A stretch of DNA of 64,000 bases from Rhodoferax sp. (GCF_030646845.1 NZ_JAUSLE010000007.1:1-64000), one strand, 5' to 3'; counted from the stretch's first letter, positions 10,433-20,665 are shown. Notes: generated by a model not told the origin, from the letters alone. Numbers and translations are program-made.

Positions 10433-10734
10433 GATGAACCTTTGTGAATTTCTCTGACGAAAAACCTTGGGTGCCCCTTCGCAAACACTTGTGGAGTCGC
10501 GTCGGGACTTAAGGTCAAAGCCATAAGCGCAGTGATTCTTGCGCCGGACCATGACCCGTTTGCCTTTTTATTTGCAATTTTCATTATCGCACCGCACCAA
10601 TTGAAACGCCTGAGCGAAACCGAAAAAACCCCGTCCGGATGCGATAATTGGCTCAAAAAGCACTCAAATTTACTTTGAGCACGCCAAAAAATCGGGACAA
10701 CCCAAATTCACGGCCGCTCTAGGGCACAAACCTC
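10433..10734. promoter_or_regulatory. Divergent intergenic region ilvB / sigma factor
   Basis: About 300 bp without a supported gene. It must hold promoters for ilvBHC (minus) and the sigma factor (plus). Visible features are an inverted repeat GCTCAAA (10651-10657) with TTTGAGC (10674-10680) and a plus-strand GATAAT at 10643-10648 that could serve as a -10 element. I found no convincing attenuator peptide for ilvB. Confidence 0.4.
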
Positions 10735-11301
10735 TTGGCAACTGAACAAGAACTCTCGGATTTTCTGAAAAGCGTCGAAAAGCGCGCGTTCAAGCGATCG
10801 GTCTACCACGTTAGGAACGAGGAATCGGCGCTGGACATCGTGCAGGACAGCATGATGAAACTGGCCGAACACTACGGACATAAACCGGCCGCAGAACTGC
10901 CAATGCTGTTTCAGCGCATCCTGTCCAATTGCACCTTGGACTGGTTCAGGCGACAGAAGACGCGAAACGCACTTTTTTCGAACATGAGCGATTTCGAATC
11001 TGCAGGGGAGGACGGAGAATTTGATCTCCTGGAAACTTTAAACGTTCAAAGCCACTCAGATCAGACAGAAAGTGCAGAGAGTTCAACGCAACGGGCACAA
11101 ACCTTGCGTGAGATAGAAACGGAAGTCCAGGAATTGCCGGCCCGTCAACGCGAAGCCTTCCTCATGCGTTATTGGGAGGAATTGGACGTAGCAGAGACTG
11201 CTGCGGCCATGGGTTGTTCGGAAGGTAGTGTTAAAACACACTGTTCGCGGGCAGTTCAGGCCCTCGGCAAAGCATTGAGGGCGAAGGGAATAACACTATG
11301 A
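10735..11301 (+). CDS. ECF-type RNA polymerase sigma factor
   Basis: A 188-residue sigma-70 family protein with region 2 (residues 15-80, ALDIVQDSMMKLAEHY and DWFRRQKTRN) and region 4 (residues 125-185, LPARQREAFLMRYWEELD then the HTH AETAAAMGCSEGSVKTH). The apparent start is a TTG; no ATG lies upstream in frame. It overlaps the next gene by 4 bp. That gene encodes a DUF3619 protein with one membrane span, in the position normally held by an anti-sigma factor. The regulon is unknown. Confidence 0.88.
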   Translation: MATEQELSDFLKSVEKRAFKRSVYHVRNEESALDIVQDSMMKLAEHYGHKPAAELPMLFQRILSNCTLDWFRRQKTRNALFSNMSDFESAGEDGEFDLLETLNVQSHSDQTESAESSTQRAQTLREIETEVQELPARQREAFLMRYWEELDVAETAAAMGCSEGSVKTHCSRAVQALGKALRAKGITL

Positions 11302-11735
11302 CCAATTCGTATCAATATCAAAATCAGGTTGCACAGGATCGTTTTGGGTTACTCGTTACGGCGCGCCTTTCTGATGCTGCTGACGATCTGCCATACGACA
11401 TCTCCGAGCGCTTGCGCGCCGCCCGGGCGCAGGCGTTGGGAAGACGGAAGATGGCCGTCGCACGGACAGCCAGCAGTCTGGCGGTGTCTGGCGGTACGGG
11501 AACAATCACATTTGGAAATGAGCATCTTGGGTGGTGGGGTCGTCTTGCCGCTGCCATTCCACTTCTGGCGCTTGTTTTTGGCCTGATCGCCATCAATATC
11601 ATCCAAGATGACAATCGGGCTAATGAGCTTGCCGAAATTGATGCCGCGTTATTGACAGACGACCTTCCTCCGGCAGCTTATGCCGACCCGGGGTTTACAC
11701 AGTTCGTCAAGGTCAGTTCCGGACAGAATCAATAG
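11298..11735 (+). CDS. DUF3619 membrane protein, possible anti-sigma factor
   Basis: A 145-residue protein with a cytoplasmic-looking N-terminal half (QDRFGLLVTARLSDAADDLP), one transmembrane segment near residues 92-110 (LAAAIPLLALVFGLIAINII) and a short acidic tail ending near ADPGFTQFV. This fits DUF3619, found beside sigma factors in Burkholderiales. The layout (soluble N-terminal part, one span, overlap with the sigma gene) suggests an anti-sigma role, but that is inferred from context. No zinc-binding anti-sigma motif is visible. Confidence 0.75.
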   Translation: MTNSYQYQNQVAQDRFGLLVTARLSDAADDLPYDISERLRAARAQALGRRKMAVARTASSLAVSGGTGTITFGNEHLGWWGRLAAAIPLLALVFGLIAINIIQDDNRANELAEIDAALLTDDLPPAAYADPGFTQFVKVSSGQNQ

Positions 11736-11748
11736 ATTGGACATATTT

Positions 11749-12474
11749 ATGTTCATGCGCGCATCCCATCAACCCAACCATCCATTCACCGCGAATGCAG
11801 TGGTTTGTGGAGCCGCATTTTTCTTTCTCGCGGCGTTAAGCACGTCAGCTTCCTGTGCCTTGGCTCAAGCAGTGGCTGCAACACCGCCGCTGGCACAGCC
11901 CTCGGTCAAAACACCCCCCTCGCCTGCCCTGGCGAAAAATACCGGTACGCTGAAGATTTCCACCAAACCGGAGTGGCAGGATTTGACGCCATCCCAGCAG
12001 TTGTCCCTCAAGCCCTTGGCAGCAAACTGGAAAAGCCTGGGCGAAGGTCCAAAGCGGAAATGGATTGCGATCGCCGCGAGTTATCCGACTCTTGCGCCGG
12101 CAGAGCAGGCCAAACTGCATAGCCGCATGGCCGAGTGGGTGTCGCTCAGCCAGCAGCAGCGTGATCAGGCGCGATTGAATTTTGCCAAGACAAAGGCACT
12201 CACACCGAGCCAGAAAACGGCCACCTGGCAGGCCTACCAGGCGCTTAGCCCGGAAGACAGGAAAAAACTCGCAATTTCAGCCGCGCCCAAACCGACCGGC
12301 GCAGCGGCTGCCGCAAAACCTGTCCCGCCTCAAAAACTGGCGATCGTTCCCATGACCAGAAAAGCACCGATGCAGGTACCTCGAGTGTCTGCCGCTAACC
12401 ATGCAGTGAATCGCAATACCTTGCTTCCGCATGCACAGCCGCTGGTTGAACCTGCGCCCGTGCAGAAAAACTGA
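11749..12474 (+). CDS. DUF3106 secreted protein
   Basis: A 241-residue exported protein. A hydrophobic segment at about residues 20-42 ends ASCALAQAV, a signal peptide. A Pro/Ala-rich stretch follows, then the DUF3106 region with repeated helices of the form W-x-x-L-T/S-P-x-Q-x-x-L (PEWQDLTPSQQLSLKPLAAN, LTPSQKTATWQAYQALSPED). The tail is basic and Pro/Ala-rich. Function unknown; the repeats resemble periplasmic stress-sensing helical proteins. It lies 13 bp after the DUF3619 gene, in one operon with the sigma factor. Confidence 0.78.
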   Translation: MFMRASHQPNHPFTANAVVCGAAFFFLAALSTSASCALAQAVAATPPLAQPSVKTPPSPALAKNTGTLKISTKPEWQDLTPSQQLSLKPLAANWKSLGEGPKRKWIAIAASYPTLAPAEQAKLHSRMAEWVSLSQQQRDQARLNFAKTKALTPSQKTATWQAYQALSPEDRKKLAISAAPKPTGAAAAAKPVPPQKLAIVPMTRKAPMQVPRVSAANHAVNRNTLLPHAQPLVEPAPVQKN

Positions 12475-12494
12475 ATGCGGATGGTATTGGTTGA

Positions 12495-12994
12495 ATGAAT
12501 CCTGAGTTGAAGGCTCCCAGCCTTGCCCGCCGCATGGCCTGCTGGCTGTATGAAGGCATGTTGATGTTCGGCGTTGTTTTCATTGCCGGCTACCTGTTTG
12601 GCACCCTGAGCCAGACCCGCAATGCCATGGACAACCGACATGCCCTTCAGGCGTTTCTTTTCGTCGTCTTCGGTATCTACTTCGTCTGGTTATGGGCCAA
12701 GGGGCAAACTTTGGCCATGAAGACCTGGGACATACGTGTAGTCGACCGCTCCGGTCAACCCATCACGCAAGCCCGCGCGCTGCTTCGCTACGTCCTGAGT
12801 TGGCTCTGGTTCCTGCCTGCACTGGCCGCGGTTTCGCCTTTCAATCTGTCGGGGGCTGAGTCTGTCGTCATCATCCTCGGATGGGTGGCAATATGGGCTG
12901 TCCTGAGCCGCTTTCATCCACAACAGCAGTTCTGGCATGACGCGCTGGCGGGCACCCGGCTGATTTCCGCTCCCCGTGTGAGTCGAAAAACCTC

Positions 12995-12998
<4 letters not shown>
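12495..12998 (+). CDS. RDD-family membrane protein
   Basis: A 167-residue inner-membrane protein with an N-terminal LARRMACWLYEGML carrying the Arg of the RDD motif. Hydrophobic segments are at about 22-44, 53-70 and 105-135, and the second RDD block is KTWDIRVVDRSGQPITQARALLRY. Transport of small ions or solutes has been suggested for the family but is not established here. Its stop overlaps the LOG start (ATGA). Confidence 0.85.
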
Positions 12999-13923
<925 letters not shown>

Positions 13924-13930
13924 TTAATCT

Positions 13931-15607
13931 TTAAGCGCGAAAGCGATTGGTAATAGGATAACGCCAATCCTTGCCAAAGCTGCGATGGGTAACGCGAATC
14001 CCCACGGGCGCCTGCCGGCGCTTGTATTCATTGATCTTGATAAGGCGCGTCACCTTCTCCACATCAGCTCGGGCAAACCCCGCGGCAATGATGTCTTCTA
14101 TGCTCTGATCGTTCTCCATGTAACGCTCCAGAATCGCGTCCAGTACTTCATAGGGTGGCAGACTGTCCTGGTCTTTCTGGTCGGGGCGTAACTCGGCGCT
14201 CGGCGGGCGGGTGATGATGCGATCCGGAATCGGCTCGCTGCCAGTGCCATAGGGATCGTTGGCATTGCGCCAGCGTGCCAACCTGAACACGGTGGTTTTG
14301 GCCAGATCCTTGATGACAGCAAAGCCCCCCGCCATGTCGCCATACAGCGTGCAATAGCCAGTGGCCAGCTCGGACTTGTTGCCGGTCGTCAGGACGATAC
14401 TGCCAAACTTGTTGGACAGCGCCATCAGCAGCGTACCCCGAATGCGGGCCTGAATATTCTCTTCAGTCGTATCCTCCGCCAGCCCCTTGAACGCACCCGC
14501 TAAAGAGCTCTTGAAAGCATCAAACTCCGGCACGATCGAGATTTCGTCGTAACGAACGCCCAGACGCGCCGCCATGTCGCGCGCGTCAATCCAGCTGATG
14601 TCCGCCGTGTAGGGGGACGGCATCATGACGGTGCGAACCCGGTCTTTGCCAAGCGCATCCACCGCCACCGCCAGCACCAGCGCCGAGTCAATTCCTCCGG
14701 ACAAACCCAGAATGACGCCGGGGAAGCCGTTCTTGCCGATGTAGTCGCGCACGCCCAGCACCAGGGCGTCCCACAGGTCGGCTTCGGGAGATCGCTCAGG
14801 TGCCACTTCCGCTATAAAATCAATAGCACCTTGCGCACGGCTGACGTGGACTAGCAGCATATTTTCTATAAAACTCGGCGCGCGACCAGCCACTATGCCG
14901 TCCACATTGAGCGCAAACGAGTGGCCTTCAAAAACCACTTCATCCTGGCCTCCCACAAGGTGGGCATACACCAGCGGCAAGCCACAGGCCTGCACCCGCG
15001 CGCGCATCATCTGTTCGCGCTCGTTGCCCTTGCCCACGTGAAACGGCGACGCGTTGATGACGGCCAGCATCTCGGCGCCAGCCTGCTTGGTCAACCGCGC
15101 GGGCTCTTCAAACCAGGCGTCTTCGCAGATCAGCAGACCCACTTTGACCTTGCTACCGGCGTCGCCGGCTTCAAACACGCAGACGCCCTCGCCTGGCGTG
15201 AAATAACGTCGCTCGTCAAACACCTGGTAATTGGGCAGTTCCCGCTTGGCATAGGTGGCCACCACGGCGCCTTCAGACAATACGCTGGCGGCGTTGTGAC
15301 GGCTTTGCACCACCACTGATCGGGTGCGGCTGTCACCCCCGGTCGGGTGCCCGACGACCACGGTCATGTCTTTTAACCCAGCCAGTGCTCGGGCCACTGT
15401 TTTCACGGCATCATCGCAGGCATCGATAAAAGCGTGGCGAAGAAACAGGTCTTCCGCAGCGTAGCCGCAAATGGAGAGTTCCGGCGTCAGCAACAGGCGA
15501 GCGCCATCAGCGTAGGCCGAACGCGCTGCGTCGATGATTTTTTGCGAGTTGCCAGCCAGGTCGCCAACGACGAAATTGAGTTGGGCAACGCAGAGTTTGA
15601 GTGTCAT
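13931..15607 (-). CDS. nadE: Glutamine-dependent NAD+ synthetase
   Basis: It amidates nicotinic acid adenine dinucleotide in the last step of NAD synthesis. The N-terminal nitrilase-type glutaminase domain (residues 1-260) has its triad: Glu in LTPELSICGY, Lys in YAKRELPNYQVFDE and Cys in LLICEDAWFE. The C-terminal synthetase domain carries the P-loop LGLSGGIDSALV. The linker between the domains, translated NMLLVHVSRAQGAIDFIAE, is encoded by a copy of the dispersed repeat (14811-14870), read in frame. The 558-residue length is slightly above the usual 540. It is followed by glnB. Confidence 0.95.
   Translation of the reverse strand: MTLKLCVAQLNFVVGDLAGNSQKIIDAARSAYADGARLLLTPELSICGYAAEDLFLRHAFIDACDDAVKTVARALAGLKDMTVVVGHPTGGDSRTRSVVVQSRHNAASVLSEGAVVATYAKRELPNYQVFDERRYFTPGEGVCVFEAGDAGSKVKVGLLICEDAWFEEPARLTKQAGAEMLAVINASPFHVGKGNEREQMMRARVQACGLPLVYAHLVGGQDEVVFEGHSFALNVDGIVAGRAPSFIENMLLVHVSRAQGAIDFIAEVAPERSPEADLWDALVLGVRDYIGKNGFPGVILGLSGGIDSALVLAVAVDALGKDRVRTVMMPSPYTADISWIDARDMAARLGVRYDEISIVPEFDAFKSSLAGAFKGLAEDTTEENIQARIRGTLLMALSNKFGSIVLTTGNKSELATGYCTLYGDMAGGFAVIKDLAKTTVFRLARWRNANDPYGTGSEPIPDRIITRPPSAELRPDQKDQDSLPPYEVLDAILERYMENDQSIEDIIAAGFARADVEKVTRLIKINEYKRRQAPVGIRVTHRSFGKDWRYPITNRFRA
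14811..14870. repeat. Dispersed repeat copy inside nadE
   Basis: Contains GCTATAAAATCAATAGC, then TTGCGC, then ACGTGGACTAG, the order of the family also found at 16467, 51640, 51795, 57689, 60155 and 61581. It falls in the interdomain linker and keeps the nadE frame. Confidence 0.6.
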
Positions 15608-15638
15608 GTAGCGCCGAAGTGAGAGGAATGAACCGCCA

Positions 15639-16850
15639 GTGAAATACGAGCCGAACGATTATGTCATCCGGGTACTGAATTCACCCGATGAAGTGAATGC
15701 CGCAAACTGGAACGAACTGTTGAGCATGCAGCCTGCCGCCACCCCCTTCATGCGGCATGAGTACTTGGCAGCGCTGCACGCCAGTGGCAGTGCCACGCCC
15801 GCAACGGGCTGGACACCCCACTTCATCATCCTCGAGCGGGACAGCCAGATGGTCGGTGCCTGTGTCGTCTATGTCAAAGCCCATTCATTTGGTGAATACG
15901 TGTTTGACAGGGCTTGGGCCAATGCCTATGCGCAGCATGGCCTGGCGTACTACCCCAAAGCCGTCGTGGCGGTACCGTTCACACCCGTACCCGGAACCCG
16001 TCTGATGGCGCGCACCACCGCTGACCGTGCGGTGCTGGCAAAAGCGCTCATCCAGTGGTGTGAAGGGGAACAACTGTCCTCCCTGCACCTGCTGTTTGCA
16101 GGCGCTGAGGACATTCCGGCTTGTCTTGACGCCGGCATGATGCTGCGGCACACCGTGCAATTTCATTGGACCAACACGACTCCGGCGTATGCTGACTTTG
16201 ACAGCTTTCTGGCATCGCTTTCCCAGGAAAAGCGCAAGAAAATCCGGCAGGAACGTCGCAAAGTGAGTGACGCGGGCGTCACCTTCCGCTGGTCAGAGGG
16301 GACCTCAATTTCGGAGCAGGACTGGGATTTCTTCTACCGCTGCTATGAGCGCACCTACCTGGAGCACGGCAACGCACCCTATTTGAACCGCGACTTCTTT
16401 CGCCGCATGGCCAACACCATGCCCGAGAACTGGCTGCTGTTTGTCGCGGAACGGGACGGCCAAGCAATTGCTACAAGTTTGATAGCTATCAACGCTTATT
16501 CCACGGGGGCTAATGGCCAAAATGGCTCAACCAAGAAGGAGGCCGTCGCTTATGGGCGTTACTGGGGCGCACTGGAACGGGTGAACTGCCTTCACTTCGA
16601 GGCCTGCTACTACCAGCCGCTGCAATGGTGCATTGAGCACGGCTACCAGCGGTTTGAGGGCGGAGCCCAGGGAGAACACAAGATGGCGCGGGCCTTGCTG
16701 CCGGTCAAAACCACCAGCACCCACTGGTTGGCCCACCCGGCTTTTGCCGACGCCGTGGAACGATTCCTGGAGCGGGAAGACCAGGGCATCGACCAGTACC
16801 TTGACGACCTGGTTCAGCGCACGCCCTTTCGGAACGACCCCGGAACCTGA
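15639..16850 (+). CDS. GNAT/FemAB-like acyltransferase (PF04339)
   Basis: A 403-residue member of the peptidoglycan-biosynthesis-like acyltransferase family (DUF482/PF04339). Marks are TPFMRHEYLAALHASG, the conserved SQEKRKKIRQERRKV region near residue 195, YLNRDFFRRM, and the late FEGGAQGEHKMARALLPV. Its substrate is unknown; FemAB relatives add amino acids to peptidoglycan or lipids. Residues near 279-298 (AIATSLIAINAYSTGANGQN) are encoded by a dispersed repeat copy read in frame, directly within the second GNAT-like fold, which is surprising. Confidence 0.82.
   Translation: MKYEPNDYVIRVLNSPDEVNAANWNELLSMQPAATPFMRHEYLAALHASGSATPATGWTPHFIILERDSQMVGACVVYVKAHSFGEYVFDRAWANAYAQHGLAYYPKAVVAVPFTPVPGTRLMARTTADRAVLAKALIQWCEGEQLSSLHLLFAGAEDIPACLDAGMMLRHTVQFHWTNTTPAYADFDSFLASLSQEKRKKIRQERRKVSDAGVTFRWSEGTSISEQDWDFFYRCYERTYLEHGNAPYLNRDFFRRMANTMPENWLLFVAERDGQAIATSLIAINAYSTGANGQNGSTKKEAVAYGRYWGALERVNCLHFEACYYQPLQWCIEHGYQRFEGGAQGEHKMARALLPVKTTSTHWLAHPAFADAVERFLEREDQGIDQYLDDLVQRTPFRNDPGT
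16467..16527. repeat. Dispersed repeat copy inside the GNAT gene
   Basis: The fullest copy: ATTGCTAC, GTTTGATAGCTATCAA, CGCTTATTCCACGGGGGCTA and GGCCAAAATGGC in order. It is read in frame as part of the 403-residue protein. Confidence 0.75.
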
Positions 16851-16878
16851 ACACCCTAGAGCCGGAGAAACGCCCCAG

Positions 16879-17403
16879 TCAAGACTGCAATGCGGCCGAC
16901 ACCATTCCCATTTCAGCGTTGCTCATCAGAGCTTCCATGTTCATCACAATCAGCATGCGCTCGCCCACGTTCGCCAGGCCGGTAATGAAGCGGGAGTCAA
17001 TGGACGTTTCGAACTGGGGCGCCGGTTTGATGGACTGCGAGGTCAGCGTGACCACATCTGACACGGCGTCCACCACTGCGCCGATGACCGTTCCACGCAC
17101 GTTCAGAATAATGACCACCGTGAACTCGTTGTACTCAACATTGTCGATGTTGAGCTTGAGACGCAGATCCACGATCGGTACGATGACCCCACGCAGATTG
17201 ATCACGCCTTTGATGAATGCCGGCGCATTGACCATACGGGTCGGCTCTTCATAAGAACGGATTTCCTGCACGCGCAGGATGTCGATCGCATACTCCTCGC
17301 CACCCAGCCGCAGAGTGAGATATTGGCCAGCATCCGCCACGGCTTGTGCGGCGGGCGCACCCGATTGAAAGGTATTTGAGGTTTTCTTTTGCATCGTTTC
17401 CAT
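16879..17403 (-). CDS. cheW: Chemotaxis coupling protein CheW
   Basis: A 174-residue CheW domain protein linking chemoreceptors to CheA. An N-terminal 25-residue extension precedes YLTLRLGGEEYAIDILRVQE, then MVNAPAFIKGVINLRGVIVPIVDLRLKLN, the conserved CheW core, and GLANVGERMLIVMN at the end. No other chemotaxis gene is adjacent, so it is an orphan here. A start at 17394 (MQKKTS) is equally possible. Confidence 0.9.
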   Translation of the reverse strand: METMQKKTSNTFQSGAPAAQAVADAGQYLTLRLGGEEYAIDILRVQEIRSYEEPTRMVNAPAFIKGVINLRGVIVPIVDLRLKLNIDNVEYNEFTVVIILNVRGTVIGAVVDAVSDVVTLTSQSIKPAPQFETSIDSRFITGLANVGERMLIVMNMEALMSNAEMGMVSAALQS

Positions 17404-17515
17404 GGCGTCGATTCCTTTGCTGCCGGAGGGTCAATCGGAGCATGATACACGTGCGGGACACTCCCCCGTGGCGCATTTCCCCGCCAGAGGTTAACCTTGC
17501 AAAAGGAGATCAATC

Positions 17516-19156
17516 ATGGACACACTCAGCGGCCTCGACGCACTTTTCCTGTATCTTGAGACGCCCGAGACGCCGATGCATATTGGCTCGTTCGCGCTGT
17601 ATGAACTGCCATCAGGTTTCAAGGGCAGTCTGCACAAGGCGATGCAGGCGCATATTGCAGGGCGCATGCATCTGGCGCCCATCTTCAGCCGCAAGCTGGG
17701 GCTCATGCCGCTTGACCTCGGCCACCCAATATGGATCCAGGTCAAGGATGTTGATCTTGATTTTCATATTCGACAGGTCAAGGGCAAGACCTTGACGCTT
17801 CGCCAGGCCGAAGAGAAGTGCGCTGAATTGCACGGTCACCTGATGGATCGCCGCCACCCCCTTTGGGAATTCCACGTGTTTGAGCGCATCAAACGCCCGG
17901 ACGGCAGCATTTGTGCTGGCGTGTATTCCAAAGTCCACCATGCCACGCTGGACGGCAAGGGCGGGACTGTGCTGACGAACGCGATCATGGACATCAGTGC
18001 CAGCCCGCGCGAAGTGCCCCCACCTGACAAGGCGCTCGACGATGACGACAAGAAAAATCTCAAGACTGGCGAAATGATCGGGGCGGTGTTGTCCAACTCA
18101 CTGGCGCAATACATCAAACTGGTCAAGGCACTCCCCCACGCGGTCCAGGCTGTGGGCGGCACGCTGCTAAAACAGTCCCTGAGTGGAACTGGCGCCAGGG
18201 CACGCCCCAAGCTCCCGCTTGATCTGGCCCCCATGACGGATTTCAACGTGGCGGTCACGTCTGAACGTACATTCGGCACAGCCCGCGTTTCATTTGCGGA
18301 CTGCCATGCCATGGCCAAGGCGGCGGACGGCTCGTTCAACGACATCGTGCTGTGGATTTGCGCCACGGCCCTGCGCACTTACCTGAGCCAACACGGCGGC
18401 ATCCCCAAGAAGTCATTGCTGGCCGCCATGCCGATCAGCTTGCGAGAAAAGGGCAACAATGACCTGAACACGCAGGCGTCAATGACCGTGGTGGAACTGG
18501 GGACTCAGTTCGCCGACCCGATGAAGCGCCTGCAAGCCATCATGACGTCCACCACCAAGGTCAAGCACGCGATCGTTGACCTGAAAGGAGTCATTCCGAC
18601 CGACTACCCTTCCCTCTTCGCACCGTGGGTGGTCGGCGGAGTCGCCAAGGCCGCTTTCAAGGTGTACAGCGCAACAGGGCTGTCGCACCGTCTGCCCATG
18701 CCGGCCAACCTGGTCATCAGCAACGTGCCCGGCCCGCAGGTGCCCCTGTACATGGCCGGAGCAAGAATGCTCACCTACCATCCCCTGTCGATCGTGATTC
18801 ACGGCGTCGCGCTCAACATCACGATCCAGACCTACGCCGGTTTCGTGGACTTTGGCGTGATTGCGGACAAAAAAGCGGTGCCCGAGGTCCATGAATTGAC
18901 CGACGCACTGGTTCAGGCGTTTGAGCAAGGTCGCCACCTGCTGACCCCGGCACAGACCAAGGCGGTCAAGGTCAAACCGAAAGGCCCCCTTGCAAACGCC
19001 GCAAAAGCCCGGACATACCAGGACGGAACGGTCGCCAAGGTGACGAAGGCGAAGAGGCCAGCCTCTAAAGGAGGCCTCCCAGTGAGCGCCGATAAACCAA
19101 AAACTGCTACTGTTAAGCCCTCGTTAACTCGGGTTAGAAAGAATCCCGAAGCTTGA
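17516..19156 (+). CDS. Wax ester synthase / diacylglycerol acyltransferase
   Basis: A WS/DGAT enzyme that esterifies fatty alcohols or diacylglycerol with acyl-CoA to make storage lipid. It begins LSGLDALFLYLETPETPMHI, a family hallmark, and has the catalytic KVHHATLDGKGG (HHxxxDG) near residue 142. Later come the C-terminal NVPGPQVPLYMAGARM and HGVALNITIQTYAGFVDFGV. The last 60 residues are a Lys/Ala-rich tail. The length of 546 is slightly long because of this tail. AAAGGAG precedes the ATG. It is coupled to the hydrolase gene that follows. Confidence 0.92.
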   Translation: MDTLSGLDALFLYLETPETPMHIGSFALYELPSGFKGSLHKAMQAHIAGRMHLAPIFSRKLGLMPLDLGHPIWIQVKDVDLDFHIRQVKGKTLTLRQAEEKCAELHGHLMDRRHPLWEFHVFERIKRPDGSICAGVYSKVHHATLDGKGGTVLTNAIMDISASPREVPPPDKALDDDDKKNLKTGEMIGAVLSNSLAQYIKLVKALPHAVQAVGGTLLKQSLSGTGARARPKLPLDLAPMTDFNVAVTSERTFGTARVSFADCHAMAKAADGSFNDIVLWICATALRTYLSQHGGIPKKSLLAAMPISLREKGNNDLNTQASMTVVELGTQFADPMKRLQAIMTSTTKVKHAIVDLKGVIPTDYPSLFAPWVVGGVAKAAFKVYSATGLSHRLPMPANLVISNVPGPQVPLYMAGARMLTYHPLSIVIHGVALNITIQTYAGFVDFGVIADKKAVPEVHELTDALVQAFEQGRHLLTPAQTKAVKVKPKGPLANAAKARTYQDGTVAKVTKAKRPASKGGLPVSADKPKTATVKPSLTRVRKNPEA

Positions 19157-19182
19157 TACTCTCTTCAACAACCAGCGACGAC

Positions 19183-19974
19183 ATGACGACCAGGCAACAA
19201 CGCGACACCGGCAACCATCCTTCAGCGCCAAGCCCCTGGTTGATCGCCATGGAATTTCGGGCACCCTGGGAGCTGGGCTTGCTTATCCCGTCCTGGCCCT
19301 TGCTGCGGCGAGCCCCGGTCGGCGATGGCCACTCGGTCATTGTGTTTCCCGGCCTGTCAGCCAGTGATGGCTCGACCATGCCCATGCGCAGCTTTCTTGA
19401 AAACCTGGGTTACGACGCATCAGGCTGGAACCAGGGATTCAACTTTGGCCCACGCGCAGGCGTCTTGCAGGCAGCCAGGCAACAAGTCATCGACACCTTT
19501 CAGATGACAGGCAACAAAGTGAGCCTGGTTGGCTGGAGCCTGGGTGGCATCTATGCACGGGAACTGGCCAAAGAGTTGCCGAATTGCGTGCGCGGCGTCG
19601 TCACGATGGGTACCCCTTTTGCTGGTTTGCAGCAAAGCACCAATGCCTCGCGCCTATACGAACTCACCAGCGGACGCAATATTCACCGCGAGGTCGAACA
19701 GTTCGACCTGCCGGGTGCACCACCTGTACCCACCACGTCCATTTTTTCCCGCACCGATGGCGTCGTGGCCTGGCCTGCCAGCATTCAGGCGCCATGTCAG
19801 GACAATCCGCACACCGAGAACGTGGAAGTCATCGCCAGCCATGTGGGGCTGGGACTCAATCCCAGCGCCTGGTGGGCTTTGGCGGACCGGCTCTCGCAAC
19901 CCGAAGGCCAGTGGAAACGCTTTGAGCGCAAGCGCGGGCTACATGGGATGATTTTTCCGGACCCCAGCCGCTGA
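19183..19974 (+). CDS. Alpha/beta hydrolase (lipase-like)
   Basis: A 263-residue hydrolase with a lid-like N terminus, HSVIVFPGLSASDGSTMPM (oxyanion region) and the nucleophile elbow GWSLGGIYARELAKELP. A possible acid lies in SIFSRTDGVVAWPAS and a His in ASHVGLGLNPSAWW. I chose the ATG at 19183; a TTG at 19153 that overlaps the acyltransferase stop would add 10 residues. Directly after WS/DGAT, it probably acts on the same lipid esters or acyl intermediates; that role is inferred from context. Confidence 0.82.
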   Translation: MTTRQQRDTGNHPSAPSPWLIAMEFRAPWELGLLIPSWPLLRRAPVGDGHSVIVFPGLSASDGSTMPMRSFLENLGYDASGWNQGFNFGPRAGVLQAARQQVIDTFQMTGNKVSLVGWSLGGIYARELAKELPNCVRGVVTMGTPFAGLQQSTNASRLYELTSGRNIHREVEQFDLPGAPPVPTTSIFSRTDGVVAWPASIQAPCQDNPHTENVEVIASHVGLGLNPSAWWALADRLSQPEGQWKRFERKRGLHGMIFPDPSR

Positions 19975-19985
19975 AACTCCGTTTC

Positions 19986-20029
19986 AAAAAAAAGCGCCTG
20001 CGGTGTTCCCACCATCAGACGCTTTTTTT
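19986..20029. terminator. Bidirectional intrinsic terminator
   Basis: A-run, then GCG-C-CTG paired with CAG-A-CGC across a 15-nt loop, then a T-run. It ends transcription of the plus-strand hydrolase and, read on the minus strand, of ppa. Confidence 0.8.
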
Positions 20030-20072
20030 AGTAGCTACCAAGGCCCATCAAACGTGGGCCAAGGGCTAAATA
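20027..20072. repeat. Dispersed repeat copy after ppa
   Basis: TAGTAGCTACCA, a GGCCCATC/ACGTGGGCC stem and AGGGCTAAATAT: a diverged intergenic copy of the family also seen within genes. It overlaps the terminator tail. Confidence 0.5.
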
Positions 20073-20609
20073 TCAGTTCTGTTCTTTGTTGTAGTTGGCA
20101 ATGCCGTCCATGATTTCTTTCTGGGCCGACTCGGGGCCTTCCCAGCCCAAAATCTTGACCCACTTACCCTGTTCCAGATCCTTGTAGTGCTCGAAGAAAT
20201 GCGCGATGGTTTTCAGGCGCAGCGGATTCAGGTCTTCCGGCTTTTGCCAATGGGAGTAAATCGACAAGATCTTGTCGATCGGGACTGCCAATACCTTGCC
20301 GTCTTCACCGGCTTCATCCTCCATCTTCAGGATGCCGATGGCACGGCAAGTCACCACCACGCCAGGGATCAGCGGCACAGGCGTAATGACGAGCACGTCT
20401 ACCGGATCTCCGTCGCCAGAGATCGTTTTGGGCACATACCCATAGTTGGTGGGATAGTGCATCGACGTGCTCATGAAGCGATCCACAAAAATGGCGCTGG
20501 TGGCCTTGTCCACCTCGTACTTGACGGGGTCAGCATTCATCGGGATTTCGATGATCACATTGAAGGACTGGGGGACGTTCTTGCCGGGGGTGACGTTGTC
20601 AAGGGACAT
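20073..20609 (-). CDS. ppa: Inorganic pyrophosphatase (soluble, family I)
   Basis: A cytoplasmic Mg-dependent enzyme that hydrolyses pyrophosphate. It has the family I signature [12 protein letters not shown] at about residues 65-76, [17 protein letters not shown] before it, and the acidic Mg-binding SGDGDPVDV cluster. The length of 178 residues is standard. Its promoter side faces the prophage. Without the prophage it would be divergent from hppA, the membrane pyrophosphatase, about 200 bp away. Confidence 0.96.
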   Translation of the reverse strand: MSLDNVTPGKNVPQSFNVIIEIPMNADPVKYEVDKATSAIFVDRFMSTSMHYPTNYGYVPKTISGDGDPVDVLVITPVPLIPGVVVTCRAIGILKMEDEAGEDGKVLAVPIDKILSIYSHWQKPEDLNPLRLKTIAHFFEHYKDLEQGKWVKILGWEGPESAQKEIMDGIANYNKEQN

Positions 20610-20647
20610 GGTGGAGTCTTTGGATTGAGTTAAATCAGTAAGTGCTA

Positions 20648-20665
20648 GGGATTAACCCTGATTTT
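20648..20665. repeat. Candidate attL, 18-bp core
   Basis: GGGATTAACCCTGATTTT here matches the copy at 28900-28917 at 17 of 18 positions, in direct orientation. It covers the last codons and stop of the repressor gene. The two copies bracket all phage genes. Confidence 0.65.

Noticed and set aside
10440..10656. A leader peptide for ilvB on the minus strand (ITALMALTLSPDATPQV region)
   Set aside because: Branched-chain codons are only mildly enriched, the frame runs on into ilvB without a stop, and no terminator hairpin follows, unlike leuL.
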